Shown piece by piece: positions 9,517 to 17,692 of a DNA stretch of 64,000 bases (within the stretch, counting starts at the first letter, position 1; the number at the start of each line of letters is the position of its first letter). Position numbers and translations under genes: made by a program. The DNA comes from JACOMY01 sp046233115 (lineage in GTDB: Bacteria > Pseudomonadota > Alphaproteobacteria > Kiloniellales > JACOMY01), in contig JBJXHM010000001.1 of the NCBI GenBank assembly GCA_046233115.1, forward strand, positions 248,001 to 312,000. Reading direction: 5' to 3'. The notes beneath the pieces were generated by a model that did no database searches, was not told the DNA's origin, and saw only the letters and a list, made by a program, of their open reading frames with translations.

Positions 9517-10379
9517 CTCCGGCGGAGAGTCTCCGCCGCCTGCTGGCCGAGGGCCGCCTGCTGGTCACCCCCTCCTGCGGCGAGGTGCTGGCGGCAAAGC
9601 TGATCGAGCAGGCCGGCTTCAAGACCGTCTTCATGTCCGGCTTCGCGGTCTCGGCCCAGCGCATCGGCCAGCCCGACACCGGCCTCATCTCCTACGGCGA
9701 GATGGTGGACTCGGTGCGGAACATCTGTGCGGTAACCTCGATCCCGGTGCTCTGCGACGGCGACACCGGCTATGGCAACGCGCTGAACGTGAAGCGCACG
9801 GTCAAGGGCTATGCCCGGGCCGGGGCCGCCGCGATCATGATCGAGGACCAGGTGGCGCCCAAGCGCTGCGGCCACACCAAGGGCAAGCTGGTGGTCCCGC
9901 GCGAGGAGGCGGTGGACCGGATCAAGGCCGCGGCCGACGCCCGCGCCGAGGGCGATGACATCCTGATCCTGGCCCGTACCGACGCGCGCCACGGCCATGG
10001 CCTGGGCGAAGCACTGGAGCGGGCCGCCGCCTTCAAGGAGGCCGGCGCCGACATCCTCTTCGTCGAGGCGCCGCGCTCGCTGGAGGAGATGGAACGGATC
10101 TGCCGCGAGGTGCCGGGCCATCACATGGCCAACATGGTCGAGGGCGGCGAGACCCCGATCCCGACCACGGCAGAGCTGGAGCAGATCGGCTTCGCCGTCG
10201 CGGCCTATCCCCTGACCCTGATGTCGGCGGCGATGCGGGCCATGCTGGACGCGCTGGAGGCCCTCAAGCGCGATGGCCGCGCCGACAACCTGCTGGATTT
10301 CGCCGAGCTGCGCCGCCGTGTCGGCTTCGATGCCTACTACGAGGAAGAAAGCCGCTACAGCGGCGCCCGCACGGACTGA
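9495..10379 (+). CDS. isocitrate lyase/PEP mutase family protein
   Basis: A 294-aa TIM-barrel lyase. The signature KRCGH is at residues 123-127, with the Mg2+-binding CDGDTGYG near residues 87-94 and the IED motif at 116-118. This is the pattern of methylisocitrate lyase, 2,3-dimethylmalate lyase and carboxyvinyl-carboxyphosphonate mutase relatives; the exact C-C or C-P substrate cannot be assigned. The start ATG lies inside dctM (22-bp overlap), so translation is coupled. It probably acts on the compound imported by the TRAP system or its CoA-free intermediate (inference). Confidence 0.88.
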   Translation: MAAAQSVTPAESLRRLLAEGRLLVTPSCGEVLAAKLIEQAGFKTVFMSGFAVSAQRIGQPDTGLISYGEMVDSVRNICAVTSIPVLCDGDTGYGNALNVKRTVKGYARAGAAAIMIEDQVAPKRCGHTKGKLVVPREEAVDRIKAAADARAEGDDILILARTDARHGHGLGEALERAAAFKEAGADILFVEAPRSLEEMERICREVPGHHMANMVEGGETPIPTTAELEQIGFAVAAYPLTLMSAAMRAMLDALEALKRDGRADNLLDFAELRRRVGFDAYYEEESRYSGARTD

Positions 10380-10427
10380 GCGGGGCCTGACCGACTGAAC
10401 GAGGCGGCTTGCCGTCCGTCTGTGCTA

Positions 10428-10445
10428 GGCTAAGCCAGCTTAGCC
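10428..10445. promoter_or_regulatory. perfect inverted repeat upstream of the molybdopterin oxidoreductase
   Basis: GGCTAAG at 10428-10434 and CTTAGCC at 10439-10445 form a perfect 7-bp inverted repeat with a 4-base centre. It ends 6 bp before the GGAGG box of the next gene. It could be an operator or a short RNA hairpin controlling that start. No regulator is assigned. Confidence 0.35.
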
Positions 10446-10461
10446 ACGGCGGAGGTGTCCG

Positions 10462-12432
10462 ATGCCCAGTGAGGAGATCAGGGGCTGTTGCCCGCTCGAT
10501 TGCCAGGACGGTTGCTCCTGGATCGCCCATGTCGAGGAGGGCCGGGTTGCGAAGGTGGTCGGCGCGAAGGACCATCCCTTCACCCGAGGCATCCTCTGTG
10601 CCAAGGTGAACGACTACCAGGCCAAGACCTACGCAGACGACCGCCTGCTCCATCCCCTGCGCCGAACCGGCGCCAAGGGGGAGGGCGCTTTCGAGCGGAT
10701 CACCTGGGCGGAGGCGGCGCGGGAGATCGCCGCCAGGTTCGGTGCGATCATCGCGGCGCACGGGGCCGAGGCGATCATGCCGCTGCACGACATGGGCTCG
10801 GCCGGGGTCCTGCAGCGCCGTGCGCTGATGCGCCTGTTCCATGCGCTGGGCACCAGCCGGGTGCACGGCAGCCTCTGCGGTCAGGCCGGCAATGTCGCCG
10901 TCGCCGCCGGGCATGTCATCGTCTTCGACCCCGAGACCCTGGTGGAGAGCCAGTGCATCCTGGTCTGGGGCACCAACCTGCTCTCCACCGCGCACCACCA
11001 GTGGCAACCGATCGCCGAGGCGCGCCGGCGCGGTGCCAGGGTGATCGCCATCGACCCGCGCCGGACCCGCACCGCGCAGAAGTGTGACGAGCACCTGGCG
11101 ATCAGGCCGGGAACCGATGCTATCCTGGCCGCCGGCCTCGCCCGGGTCCTGGTCGAGGAGGGCCTGGCCGATCTCGACTACGCGACTGCCGCCTCGAACG
11201 GCCTGGCCGACTACCTGGCGGAGATCGATCCCTGGACGCCCGATCGTGTGGCGGCGGTGACCGGCATCGCCGAGGCCGACATCGTCAGGATCGCGCGCCT
11301 CTTCGGGACGGCCAAGCCCGGCACCATCCGGGCCGGCATCGGTCCGCAGCAGACGGTGGACGGGGAGCTCTACGTGCAGGCCCTCAGCGCGCTGTCGATC
11401 GTGGCCGGCCACTGGCGGCTGCCGGGCGGCGGCTTCCTGGTCGAGGCCTTCCCGACCCTGAACAACGCGGCTGCCGAGCGGGCCGACCTGCTGCCGGCCG
11501 AGACGCGGAGCCTGGACCGGGCGCGCCTGGGCGAGATCCTGACCTCGGAGACGCTCGATCCGCCGGTGAAGAGCCTCTTCGTCTGGGGGCACAACCCGAT
11601 CGTCAACCAGCTTGACGCGGAGGCGGTGCGGCGGGGGCTTGCCCGCGAGGATCTCTTCACCGTGGTGATCGACCATGCGCTGACCGACACGGCCCGGCAC
11701 GCCGACATCGTCCTGCCCTCCACGACCCAGCTCGAGCACTTCGACGTCCAGGGGGCCTGGGGGCACCATTACGTCGGCCTCAACAACCCGGCGATCGCGC
11801 CGCTCGGCGAGGCACGCCCGCACACGGAGATCCTGCGCCTGCTGGCCGAAGCGCTGGGCCTCGATCATCCCGCCCTCTTCGAGGACGACGAGACCATCGC
11901 GCGCTCCAGCCTGCGGCCGGACTTCGACTGGGAGGGCCTGAAGGCTCAAGGGTGGCTGAAGGACTCGCCGCCGCCGCGCCACCCCGCCTCGGACGGTCCC
12001 CGTCTCACCCTGGCGACGGGCCTGCCCGGACCGGACTCGGCGGATCTGCCGGGCGCGGTACCGGAGGGTCGGCTCCGGCTGCTGACCGCCAAAGCCCACT
12101 ACTTCATCAACTCGACCTTCGCGAACATGCCGCGCCAGAGCCGGCAGCAGGGCCCGCCGACCATGGAGATGCACCCGGAGGACGCCGCGCGGCTGGGTCT
12201 GGTCGACGGCGCCGAGGTCGTTGCCGCCAACGCCCAGGGCGAACTCGCCGCCGGCCTGCGCGTGACCGATGGCGTGGTACCCGGCTGCGTCGTCGTCGAG
12301 GGCAAGTGGTGGTGGACCGGTACGCCGGGCCGCGAGCCCACGACCAACCGCCTGGCCCCCGCACGCTGGACCCCCGGCGGCCAACCCGCCTTCAACGACG
12401 TCTTCGTGGAGGTGCGTGCGGCGGGAGTGTGA
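10462..12432 (+). CDS. molybdopterin-dependent oxidoreductase (DMSO reductase superfamily)
   Basis: A 656-aa bis-MGD enzyme. Cys10, Cys14, Cys18 and Cys46 (CPLDCQDGC ... GILCAK) form a [4Fe-4S] site. The molybdopterin oxidoreductase domain follows, including WGTNLLSTAHHQW and the late ATTEL-like DIVLPSTTQLEHFD. Cys139 in GSLCGQAG sits at about the position of the Mo ligand in formate dehydrogenase H-type enzymes (alignment by eye). The C-terminal MGD-binding domain is at about residues 530-650. There is no Tat signal, so it is cytosolic. A GGAGG box precedes ATG 10462. No electron-transfer subunit is adjacent, and the substrate is unknown. Confidence 0.88.
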   Translation: MPSEEIRGCCPLDCQDGCSWIAHVEEGRVAKVVGAKDHPFTRGILCAKVNDYQAKTYADDRLLHPLRRTGAKGEGAFERITWAEAAREIAARFGAIIAAHGAEAIMPLHDMGSAGVLQRRALMRLFHALGTSRVHGSLCGQAGNVAVAAGHVIVFDPETLVESQCILVWGTNLLSTAHHQWQPIAEARRRGARVIAIDPRRTRTAQKCDEHLAIRPGTDAILAAGLARVLVEEGLADLDYATAASNGLADYLAEIDPWTPDRVAAVTGIAEADIVRIARLFGTAKPGTIRAGIGPQQTVDGELYVQALSALSIVAGHWRLPGGGFLVEAFPTLNNAAAERADLLPAETRSLDRARLGEILTSETLDPPVKSLFVWGHNPIVNQLDAEAVRRGLAREDLFTVVIDHALTDTARHADIVLPSTTQLEHFDVQGAWGHHYVGLNNPAIAPLGEARPHTEILRLLAEALGLDHPALFEDDETIARSSLRPDFDWEGLKAQGWLKDSPPPRHPASDGPRLTLATGLPGPDSADLPGAVPEGRLRLLTAKAHYFINSTFANMPRQSRQQGPPTMEMHPEDAARLGLVDGAEVVAANAQGELAAGLRVTDGVVPGCVVVEGKWWWTGTPGREPTTNRLAPARWTPGGQPAFNDVFVEVRAAGV

Positions 12433-12605
12433 GGGGCTACGAAGACGCAGTCGGTGACTGATCGCTTGGGGAAAAGTCTGCTGCGTTGCACTGGTGGAAG
12501 GTAGATTTCTTCTGGCAAAGGGAGAGCGGTCCTACGGACAAGCCATAGGACCTTTCGAAGCCGGTGCAGCTTCTCAGTAACGAGTGGTCTCCAACGCAAC
12601 CCGTC

Positions 12606-13982
12606 CTAAGCCGCCACCTTGCTGGCCTGGATCCAGGCGCCGAAGTCGTCGCGGGCGCGGGCGACGTAGGCGGGCTTGCGCGCCTTGCCCTTCAGGCGTC
12701 GGCCATTCGGACCCTTGAGGCCCTCGGGCAGCGGCGGGAAGAGGCCGAAGTTCACGTTCATCGGCTGGAAGGTCTCGGCCTCCGCACCGCCGGTGATGTG
12801 CGCCAGCAGGGAGCCCAGGGCGGTGGTCTGCGGCGGGGCGGAGAGCGGCTGGCCAAGCTGCTCGGCGGCGGCGAAGCGCCCGGCGATCAGGCCGATGGCG
12901 GCGCTCTCGACATAGCCCTCGACCCCGGTGATCTGCCCGGCGAAGCGCAGGCTGGGCCGCGCCTTCAGGCGCAGCCAGGGGTCCAGTAGGCGCGGCGAGT
13001 TGATGAAGGTGTTGCGGTGCAGGCCGCCGAGGCGCGCGAACTCCGCCTGCTCCAGCCCCGGGATCATGCGGAAGACCCGGCCCTGCTCGCCGTAGCGCAG
13101 CTTGGTCTGGAAGCCCACCATGTTGTAGAGCGTGCCCAGGGCATTGTCCTGGCGCAGCTGCACCACGGCATAGGGGCGCCGGCCGGTCCTGGGATCGGTC
13201 AGCCCCACCGGCTTCATCGGCCCGAAGCGCAGGGTCTCGCGGCCGCGCCCGGCCATCACCTCGATCGGCAGGCAGCCCTCGAAGTAGGGGGTCTTCTCCT
13301 CCCACTCCTTGAAGTCGGTCTTGTCGCCGGCCAGCAGTTCGTCGATGAAGGCGTTGTAGCCTTCCTCGTCGAGCGGGCAGTTGATGTAGTCGGCAACGCC
13401 GCCGCCCGGTCCCTCCTTGTCGTAGCGGGACTGGAACCAGGCCTTGTCCAGGTCGATGGTCTCGCGGTGGACGATGGGGGCGATGGCGTCGAAGAAGGCC
13501 AGGTAGTCGCTGCCGGTGAGCTCGCGCACCGCCTCGCCCAGCGCCGGCGAGGTCAGCGGGCCGGTCGCCAGGATCACCGAGGACCAGTCCTCCGGCGGCA
13601 GGCCGGCGATCTCCTCGCGGCGGATCTCGACGTTGGGGTGGCTCTCGATCGCGCGGGTGACGGCGTCGGAGAAGCCGTGGCGGTCGACCGCCAGCGCGCC
13701 GCCGGCCGGCACCTTGTGGGCATCGGCCGAGGCCAGGATCACGGAACCCAGCCGCCGCATCTCCTCGTGCAGCAGGCCGATGGCGCTGGCCTCGGCATCG
13801 TCGGCACGGAAGGAGTTGGAGCAGACCAGCTCGGCCAGGCCCTCGGTCTGATGGGCTTCGGTCGGGCGGGTGGGGCGCATCTCGTGCAGCACCACGGACA
13901 GCCCCGCCTCGGCCGCCTGCCAGGCGGCCTCGCTGCCGGCCAGCCCGCCGCCGACCACATGAATCGTCTTCGTTTCGCTCAT
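12606..13982 (-). CDS. trmFO: methylenetetrahydrofolate--tRNA-(uracil(54)-C5)-methyltransferase TrmFO
   Basis: A 458-aa folate- and FAD-dependent tRNA methyltransferase that makes m5U54 in the T-loop. The N-terminal FAD fold is VVGGGLAGSEAAW (residues 9-21), followed by the diagnostic EMRP and ELVCSNSFRADD with Cys54. Cys237 in EGCLPIEVMAGRG is the second functional cysteine of the family. The C terminus carries the MNVNFGLFPPL motif. Length is normal. It is a housekeeping gene, convergent with the molybdopterin oxidoreductase across a 173-bp spacer in which I see no gene. Confidence 0.97.
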   Translation of the reverse strand: MSETKTIHVVGGGLAGSEAAWQAAEAGLSVVLHEMRPTRPTEAHQTEGLAELVCSNSFRADDAEASAIGLLHEEMRRLGSVILASADAHKVPAGGALAVDRHGFSDAVTRAIESHPNVEIRREEIAGLPPEDWSSVILATGPLTSPALGEAVRELTGSDYLAFFDAIAPIVHRETIDLDKAWFQSRYDKEGPGGGVADYINCPLDEEGYNAFIDELLAGDKTDFKEWEEKTPYFEGCLPIEVMAGRGRETLRFGPMKPVGLTDPRTGRRPYAVVQLRQDNALGTLYNMVGFQTKLRYGEQGRVFRMIPGLEQAEFARLGGLHRNTFINSPRLLDPWLRLKARPSLRFAGQITGVEGYVESAAIGLIAGRFAAAEQLGQPLSAPPQTTALGSLLAHITGGAEAETFQPMNVNFGLFPPLPEGLKGPNGRRLKGKARKPAYVARARDDFGAWIQASKVAA

Positions 13983-14091
13983 GGCCCTTGCATTAGGGCC
14001 TGCGCGCGCCGGTTACAAGAGAGGCCGGCAGTGCGGCGCGCGCAAAAAGCGGCTTTACTCTCCTCGACGGCAATGACGGGAGGGCAGCGGC

Positions 14092-14745
14092 GTGAGCGGC
14101 GGATCGGAAAGTGGCCTCAGGCTGGAGGGCAGCGGGCTCGAGGCCCCGCTGGTCGACCCGGAAGAGATCAACCGGCGCCTGGTCCCCTTCGGCATCAGGG
14201 TCTGGCCGCTCGATCTTGGCGGGATCGGGCCGCGCTTGCGGGGCTTACTCGACAAGGAGCATCCGGACGAGGCTGAGCTGGCTGAGATCAAGACGGCCTT
14301 CCTGCTGGATCGGGAGCGGCTGCTGGCGCTGGTGCGCGAGGCCCGCGGCCGCGAGGCGGTGCCGGGCGGCGGGGCGCTGGAGACCCGCGTGGTCAACCAC
14401 GGCCAGGACTACCCGGCGCTTCACCTGGCAGTGGCGGGCAGGGACTACAGCCGCTTCGACCGCTATCACGTCAACACCGCCGACGACGGCACGCCGATCG
14501 ACGAGGTGGCCCAGCTTCTCAGCGGCGGCGGCCTGCGCGTCCTTCACCGGAACGAGGCGGGCGAGGAGGTCTTGCTTGCAATGGCCTGTCCGACCCCCGT
14601 TTGCGGATGGACCGTGACCTACAGCGGCGGCGCCTGGCACATCGGCAGCATGACGCAGGCCCTGCCGGGCACGAAGCTACTGGTCCAGGCCTTCGGCCCG
14701 CCGCACTGGACCATGCGCTACGCCGAGGATGGACAGAAGGCTTGA
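14092..14745 (+). CDS. conserved hypothetical protein, possibly cupin-like
   Basis: A 217-aa soluble protein with no signal peptide or membrane segment. The start is GTG 14092, 6-8 bases after a GGGAGGG box; an ATG at 14073 is out of frame. The N-terminal part (residues 20-95) is helical with a DPEEINRRLVPFGIRVWPLDL opening. The C-terminal part has YSRFDRYHVNTADDGTPIDEV and a glycine-rich SGGGLRVLH, which suggests a beta-rich, perhaps double-stranded beta-helix fold. I do not recognise a function. It lies 48 bp after a small spacer from trmFO's divergent start and 31 bp before a small exported protein. Confidence 0.7.
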   Translation: MSGGSESGLRLEGSGLEAPLVDPEEINRRLVPFGIRVWPLDLGGIGPRLRGLLDKEHPDEAELAEIKTAFLLDRERLLALVREARGREAVPGGGALETRVVNHGQDYPALHLAVAGRDYSRFDRYHVNTADDGTPIDEVAQLLSGGGLRVLHRNEAGEEVLLAMACPTPVCGWTVTYSGGAWHIGSMTQALPGTKLLVQAFGPPHWTMRYAEDGQKA

Positions 14746-14776
14746 TGTCTCGATCGCAAAAGCGGAGACTGATCCT

Positions 14777-15091
14777 ATGGCACGGCTACTATCCCTGGTA
14801 TCGGGTGCGTGCGTTGCGATCCTGATCGCGGCGCTTCCTGTCACGGCTGCCGCCGACTGCCAGTGCCGCAGCAACGGCGAATACTTCGTGCTGGGCGAGC
14901 ACACCTGCATCAAGACCAACGAGGGCTATCGCCTGGCCCGCTGCGACATGGTGCTGAACAACACCAGCTGGGTGGTCGTCGGCTACAGCTGTCCGATGAC
15001 CAGCCTGCCCGCGGCCGATGATCTGAAGGGACGGCTCTTCGCACTGGCGCCGCGGCCGGAGGCGACGCTACTTCCACATCGCCATCGCTAG
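14777..15091 (+). CDS. small exported cysteine-rich protein, unknown function
   Basis: A 104-aa protein with a Sec signal peptide (hydrophobic residues about 5-24, cleavage near TAAA|DCQC). The short mature domain has five cysteines: CQC at its start, then C in EHTCIK, C in LARCDM and C in GYSCP. This suggests disulphide bonds in the periplasm. ATG 14777 is preceded by GGAG; an in-frame start at 14729 would overlap the upstream gene and bury the signal peptide. I do not recognise a named family. Confidence 0.65.
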   Translation: MARLLSLVSGACVAILIAALPVTAAADCQCRSNGEYFVLGEHTCIKTNEGYRLARCDMVLNNTSWVVVGYSCPMTSLPAADDLKGRLFALAPRPEATLLPHRHR

Positions 15092-15132
15092 TCCCTTCCG
15101 TTCCAGCTCCGGGAGCAAATCACGATCAGGGT

Positions 15133-16710
15133 ATGCAGGGCTGGAGCGTCATAGACTTCTCCGTGATCGGGCTCTACCTGATCTTCGTCCTGGTGCTGGG
15201 GGTCTGGGTGGGGCGCGGCGAGCGCGACGCCACCGACTACTTTCTCGCCGGACGCGGCCTGCCCTGGTACCTGATCGGGCTATCCTTCTTCGCCTCCAAC
15301 ATGTCGGGCGCCAGCTTCGTCGGCCTGATTGGCGCCTCCTATGCCGAGGGCATGGTGGTCTTCAACTACGAGTGGACGGCGACCCTTGTGCTCATCGTCT
15401 TCGCGCTGGTGATGCTGCCGGCCTTCCTGCGCTGTCGGCTCTTCACGGTGCCGGAGTACCTGGAGCTGCGCTTCGACCGGCGGGCGCGCTGGGTCTACGC
15501 CCTCTTCACCCTGCTGGCGCTGCTCTTCATCGACATGGCCGGCGCGCTCTATGCCGGCGGGATCGTGATCTCTACGCTCTTTCCCTCCCTCAGCCTCTGG
15601 CAGACGACGGCCGGGCTCGCCCTGTTGGCCGGCCTCTACACCCTGTTCGGCGGCCTGAAGGCGGTGGTGGTGACCGACGCGGTCCAGGCGGTGCTGATCA
15701 TCCTGGGGGCGGCGCTGATCCTGGTCTTCGGGCTCAGGGCCGCCGGCGGCTGGGAGGCCCTTCTGGCCGCCGTCGGCCCGGCGCGGGAACGCCTGTTCCG
15801 GCCGGCGGACGATGCCTTCCTGCCCTGGCCGGGCGTCTTCGGCGTCCTGCTGCTGGGTTTCTACTACTGGACCATGAACCAGTACTTCGTGCAGCGGGCG
15901 CTGGCCGCGCGTTCGCTGGAGGAGGGGCGCAAGGGGGCGCTCTTCGGCGGTTTGCTGAAGCTGCCCAACGTCCTGCTGATGGTGGTGCCGGGCATGATCG
16001 CGCTGGCGCTCTACCCCGACCTCGACAATCCCGACCGGGCCTTTCCGATGCTGGCCTTCGACCTGCTGCCGGCGGGCTTGCGCGGCCTGGTGCTGACCGC
16101 GCTGATCGCCGCCATCATGTCCAGCCTGGACAGTGCGATGAACGCCGGCGCCTCGCTGCTGACCATGGACTTCGTGCGGCCGCTGCGGCCGGACTGGTCG
16201 GGGGCGCGCCTGCTGGTGATCGGGCGGATCTCCACCGGGCTCTTCATGGTGATCGCCGCCCTCTACGCGCCACTGATCGAGGGCTTCGGCTCGCTCTTCG
16301 CCTACTTCCAGTCGACCCTGGCCTATCTGGTGCCGGCGGTGGTCGCCGTCTTCCTGGGCGGGCTGCTGTCGCGGCGTCTGCCGCGAGAGGCCGGCACGCC
16401 GGCGCTCCTTGGCGGACTTCTCCTCGGGCTCGTGCTCTTTCTGGCGAAGGAGGTCACAGGCCTCTGGGCCGGCCTCGGTCTGCCGGCGGTCCACTTCACC
16501 TACATGGCGCTGTTGCTCTTCGTGGTCACCGCCGTCGTCCTGGTGCAGGCCGGCCTGCGGCGGGGCGCGCCGCCACCCGCGGACAGCCTCTTCAGACGCT
16601 TGGATCTGTCGCTCGGCGCCAGCGGTCGCTGGCTCAGCGACTATCGCGGGCAGGCGGCGGGCCTGGCCGTTCTGCTCGCCGTCCTGCTGGTCACGCTGGG
16701 CTGGACTTGA
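15133..16710 (+). CDS. sodium:solute symporter (SSS/SLC5 family)
   Basis: A 525-aa integral membrane transporter with about 13-14 hydrophobic segments. Family signatures are DYFLAGRGLPWYLIGLSFFASNMSGASFVGL (residues about 35-65) and the central GGLKAVVVTDAVQAVLIILGA helix. The pattern is closest to the SGLT-like branch of the SSS family, but substrates in this family are very varied (sugars, amino acids, choline, polyols). The C terminus overlaps the convergent BetI-like gene by 20 bp. Location next to an amine-like catabolic block makes an amine or carboxylate substrate plausible (inference). Confidence 0.9.
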   Translation: MQGWSVIDFSVIGLYLIFVLVLGVWVGRGERDATDYFLAGRGLPWYLIGLSFFASNMSGASFVGLIGASYAEGMVVFNYEWTATLVLIVFALVMLPAFLRCRLFTVPEYLELRFDRRARWVYALFTLLALLFIDMAGALYAGGIVISTLFPSLSLWQTTAGLALLAGLYTLFGGLKAVVVTDAVQAVLIILGAALILVFGLRAAGGWEALLAAVGPARERLFRPADDAFLPWPGVFGVLLLGFYYWTMNQYFVQRALAARSLEEGRKGALFGGLLKLPNVLLMVVPGMIALALYPDLDNPDRAFPMLAFDLLPAGLRGLVLTALIAAIMSSLDSAMNAGASLLTMDFVRPLRPDWSGARLLVIGRISTGLFMVIAALYAPLIEGFGSLFAYFQSTLAYLVPAVVAVFLGGLLSRRLPREAGTPALLGGLLLGLVLFLAKEVTGLWAGLGLPAVHFTYMALLLFVVTAVVLVQAGLRRGAPPPADSLFRRLDLSLGASGRWLSDYRGQAAGLAVLLAVLLVTLGWT

Positions 16711-17356
16711 TCGCGCCTTCCGGCGTGAGCTGCTCCGGAAAGAGGCCGCTCAGGAACAGGAAGCAGGTGTTCAGCGCCTGCTTGCGGTCGACGTTCTTGG
16801 GGTTCAGCAGGATGTCGAGCCAGAGGCCCTGGACCATGGCGTCGATGCCGTTGACCACCATCTCCGAATCGATCGTCCGGTTGGGTCCTTCGGCGATCAG
16901 CTCCGTCACCAGGGCGCGCATCATCTCGCTGTAGGCGTTGTCCCGGTCGGCGCAGAGCTTGACGTAGGTGGGACGCGACTTGGCTTCGCCCCAGAAGGCG
17001 TACCAGACCGCGATCTTCTTCCTGTTGCAGATCGACGGCTCGAAATCGGCCTCGACCAGGGCCAGAAGGCGCGCAATCGGGCTGCCGCCTGCGCGCTCCA
17101 GCGCGCTCTGCCAGTTCTGTCGATACTCCTCGGACAGGAAGCGCAAGGTCTCGATCAGGAGCTGATCTTTGCTTTCGAAATGAAAGTTGACGATGCCGCG
17201 CGACAGCCCGGCGCCGGTGGCGACATCCGCCAAGGTGGTCTCGGCGAAGCCCCGCTTCGCGATCGAGTCGATCGTGCTGTAGATCAGTTGCTGGCGCCGC
17301 AGCGCCTTGCTCTCGGTCCGCCGCTTCGGGCGCTCCTGCAGGTCCGCATCGTTCAT
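16691..17356 (-). CDS. TetR family transcriptional regulator, BetI-like
   Basis: A 221-aa repressor. The N-terminal TetR HTH is at residues about 20-68 (RRQQLIYSTIDSIAKRGFAETTLADVATGAGLSRGIVNFHFESKDQ, broken here only by length). The BetI-type C-terminal domain contains SICNRKKIAVWYAFWGEAKSRP, which is characteristic of BetI rather than generic TetR proteins. It is transcribed divergently from the acyl-CoA synthetase gene. A BetI-like palindrome lies in the shared intergenic region (17424-17443). It probably represses itself, the synthetase operon, or both. Confidence 0.9.
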   Translation of the reverse strand: MNDADLQERPKRRTESKALRRQQLIYSTIDSIAKRGFAETTLADVATGAGLSRGIVNFHFESKDQLLIETLRFLSEEYRQNWQSALERAGGSPIARLLALVEADFEPSICNRKKIAVWYAFWGEAKSRPTYVKLCADRDNAYSEMMRALVTELIAEGPNRTIDSEMVVNGIDAMVQGLWLDILLNPKNVDRKQALNTCFLFLSGLFPEQLTPEGAIKSSPA

Positions 17357-17423
17357 CTAGGCTGCTTTTCCCGTGATTCTTAATGGCTTTTCGGGCCGCG
17401 CCCCGGATCAAGTGAGATCATAG

Positions 17424-17443
17424 TTGACTGAACGCTTAGCCAA
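17424..17443. promoter_or_regulatory. BetI-type operator
   Basis: TTGACTGAACGCTTAGCCAA matches the perfect palindrome TTGACTGAACGTTCAGTCAA at 17 of 20 positions. That arrangement (TGAACGTTCA core) is typical of operators bound by BetI-family repressors, and a BetI-like gene begins 67 bp away. The site covers the -35 box of the promoter listed next. Confidence 0.55.
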
Positions 17444-17451
17444 TGTATAGT
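17424..17451 (+). promoter_or_regulatory. sigma70-type promoter for the acyl-CoA synthetase transcript
   Basis: TTGACT at 17424-17429 and TATAGT at 17446-17451 are separated by 16 bp, a near-consensus arrangement. The BetI-like palindrome occupies the -35 element and spacer, so a bound repressor would block polymerase. Confidence 0.55.
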
Positions 17452-17692
17452 GCTTTCACTTGGTCATCAAGCCGGTTTTGGAAAGGGAAGCTGCGCGGGC
17501 AGCGGAATGCAAGATGCGGGGCGTGGGGAGAGCGGTGCGCTGCGTGAAGAGTGGGTCGAGGCCGCTCTCGTCGATGCGTCGAAATTCGTCATACCCGATG
17601 TCGTGCCCGCGACAGGTTTCACTGGCAGTTCGTGGCAAGCAGGTCTTATTGGTGATTCGTCCAACAACCTGCCTATCCGGGAGCCTGCCTGC

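Larger units (their letters stand above)
17357..17692. other. 336-bp divergent intergenic region with promoter, operator and long leader
   Basis: The BetI-like gene reads leftward and the acyl-CoA synthetase gene rightward. The region holds a plus-strand promoter at 17424-17451 overlapped by a 20-bp imperfect palindrome. If that promoter is used, the synthetase mRNA has an untranslated leader of about 235 bases. I see no convincing small gene in the leader and no riboswitch I can name. Confidence 0.5.
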
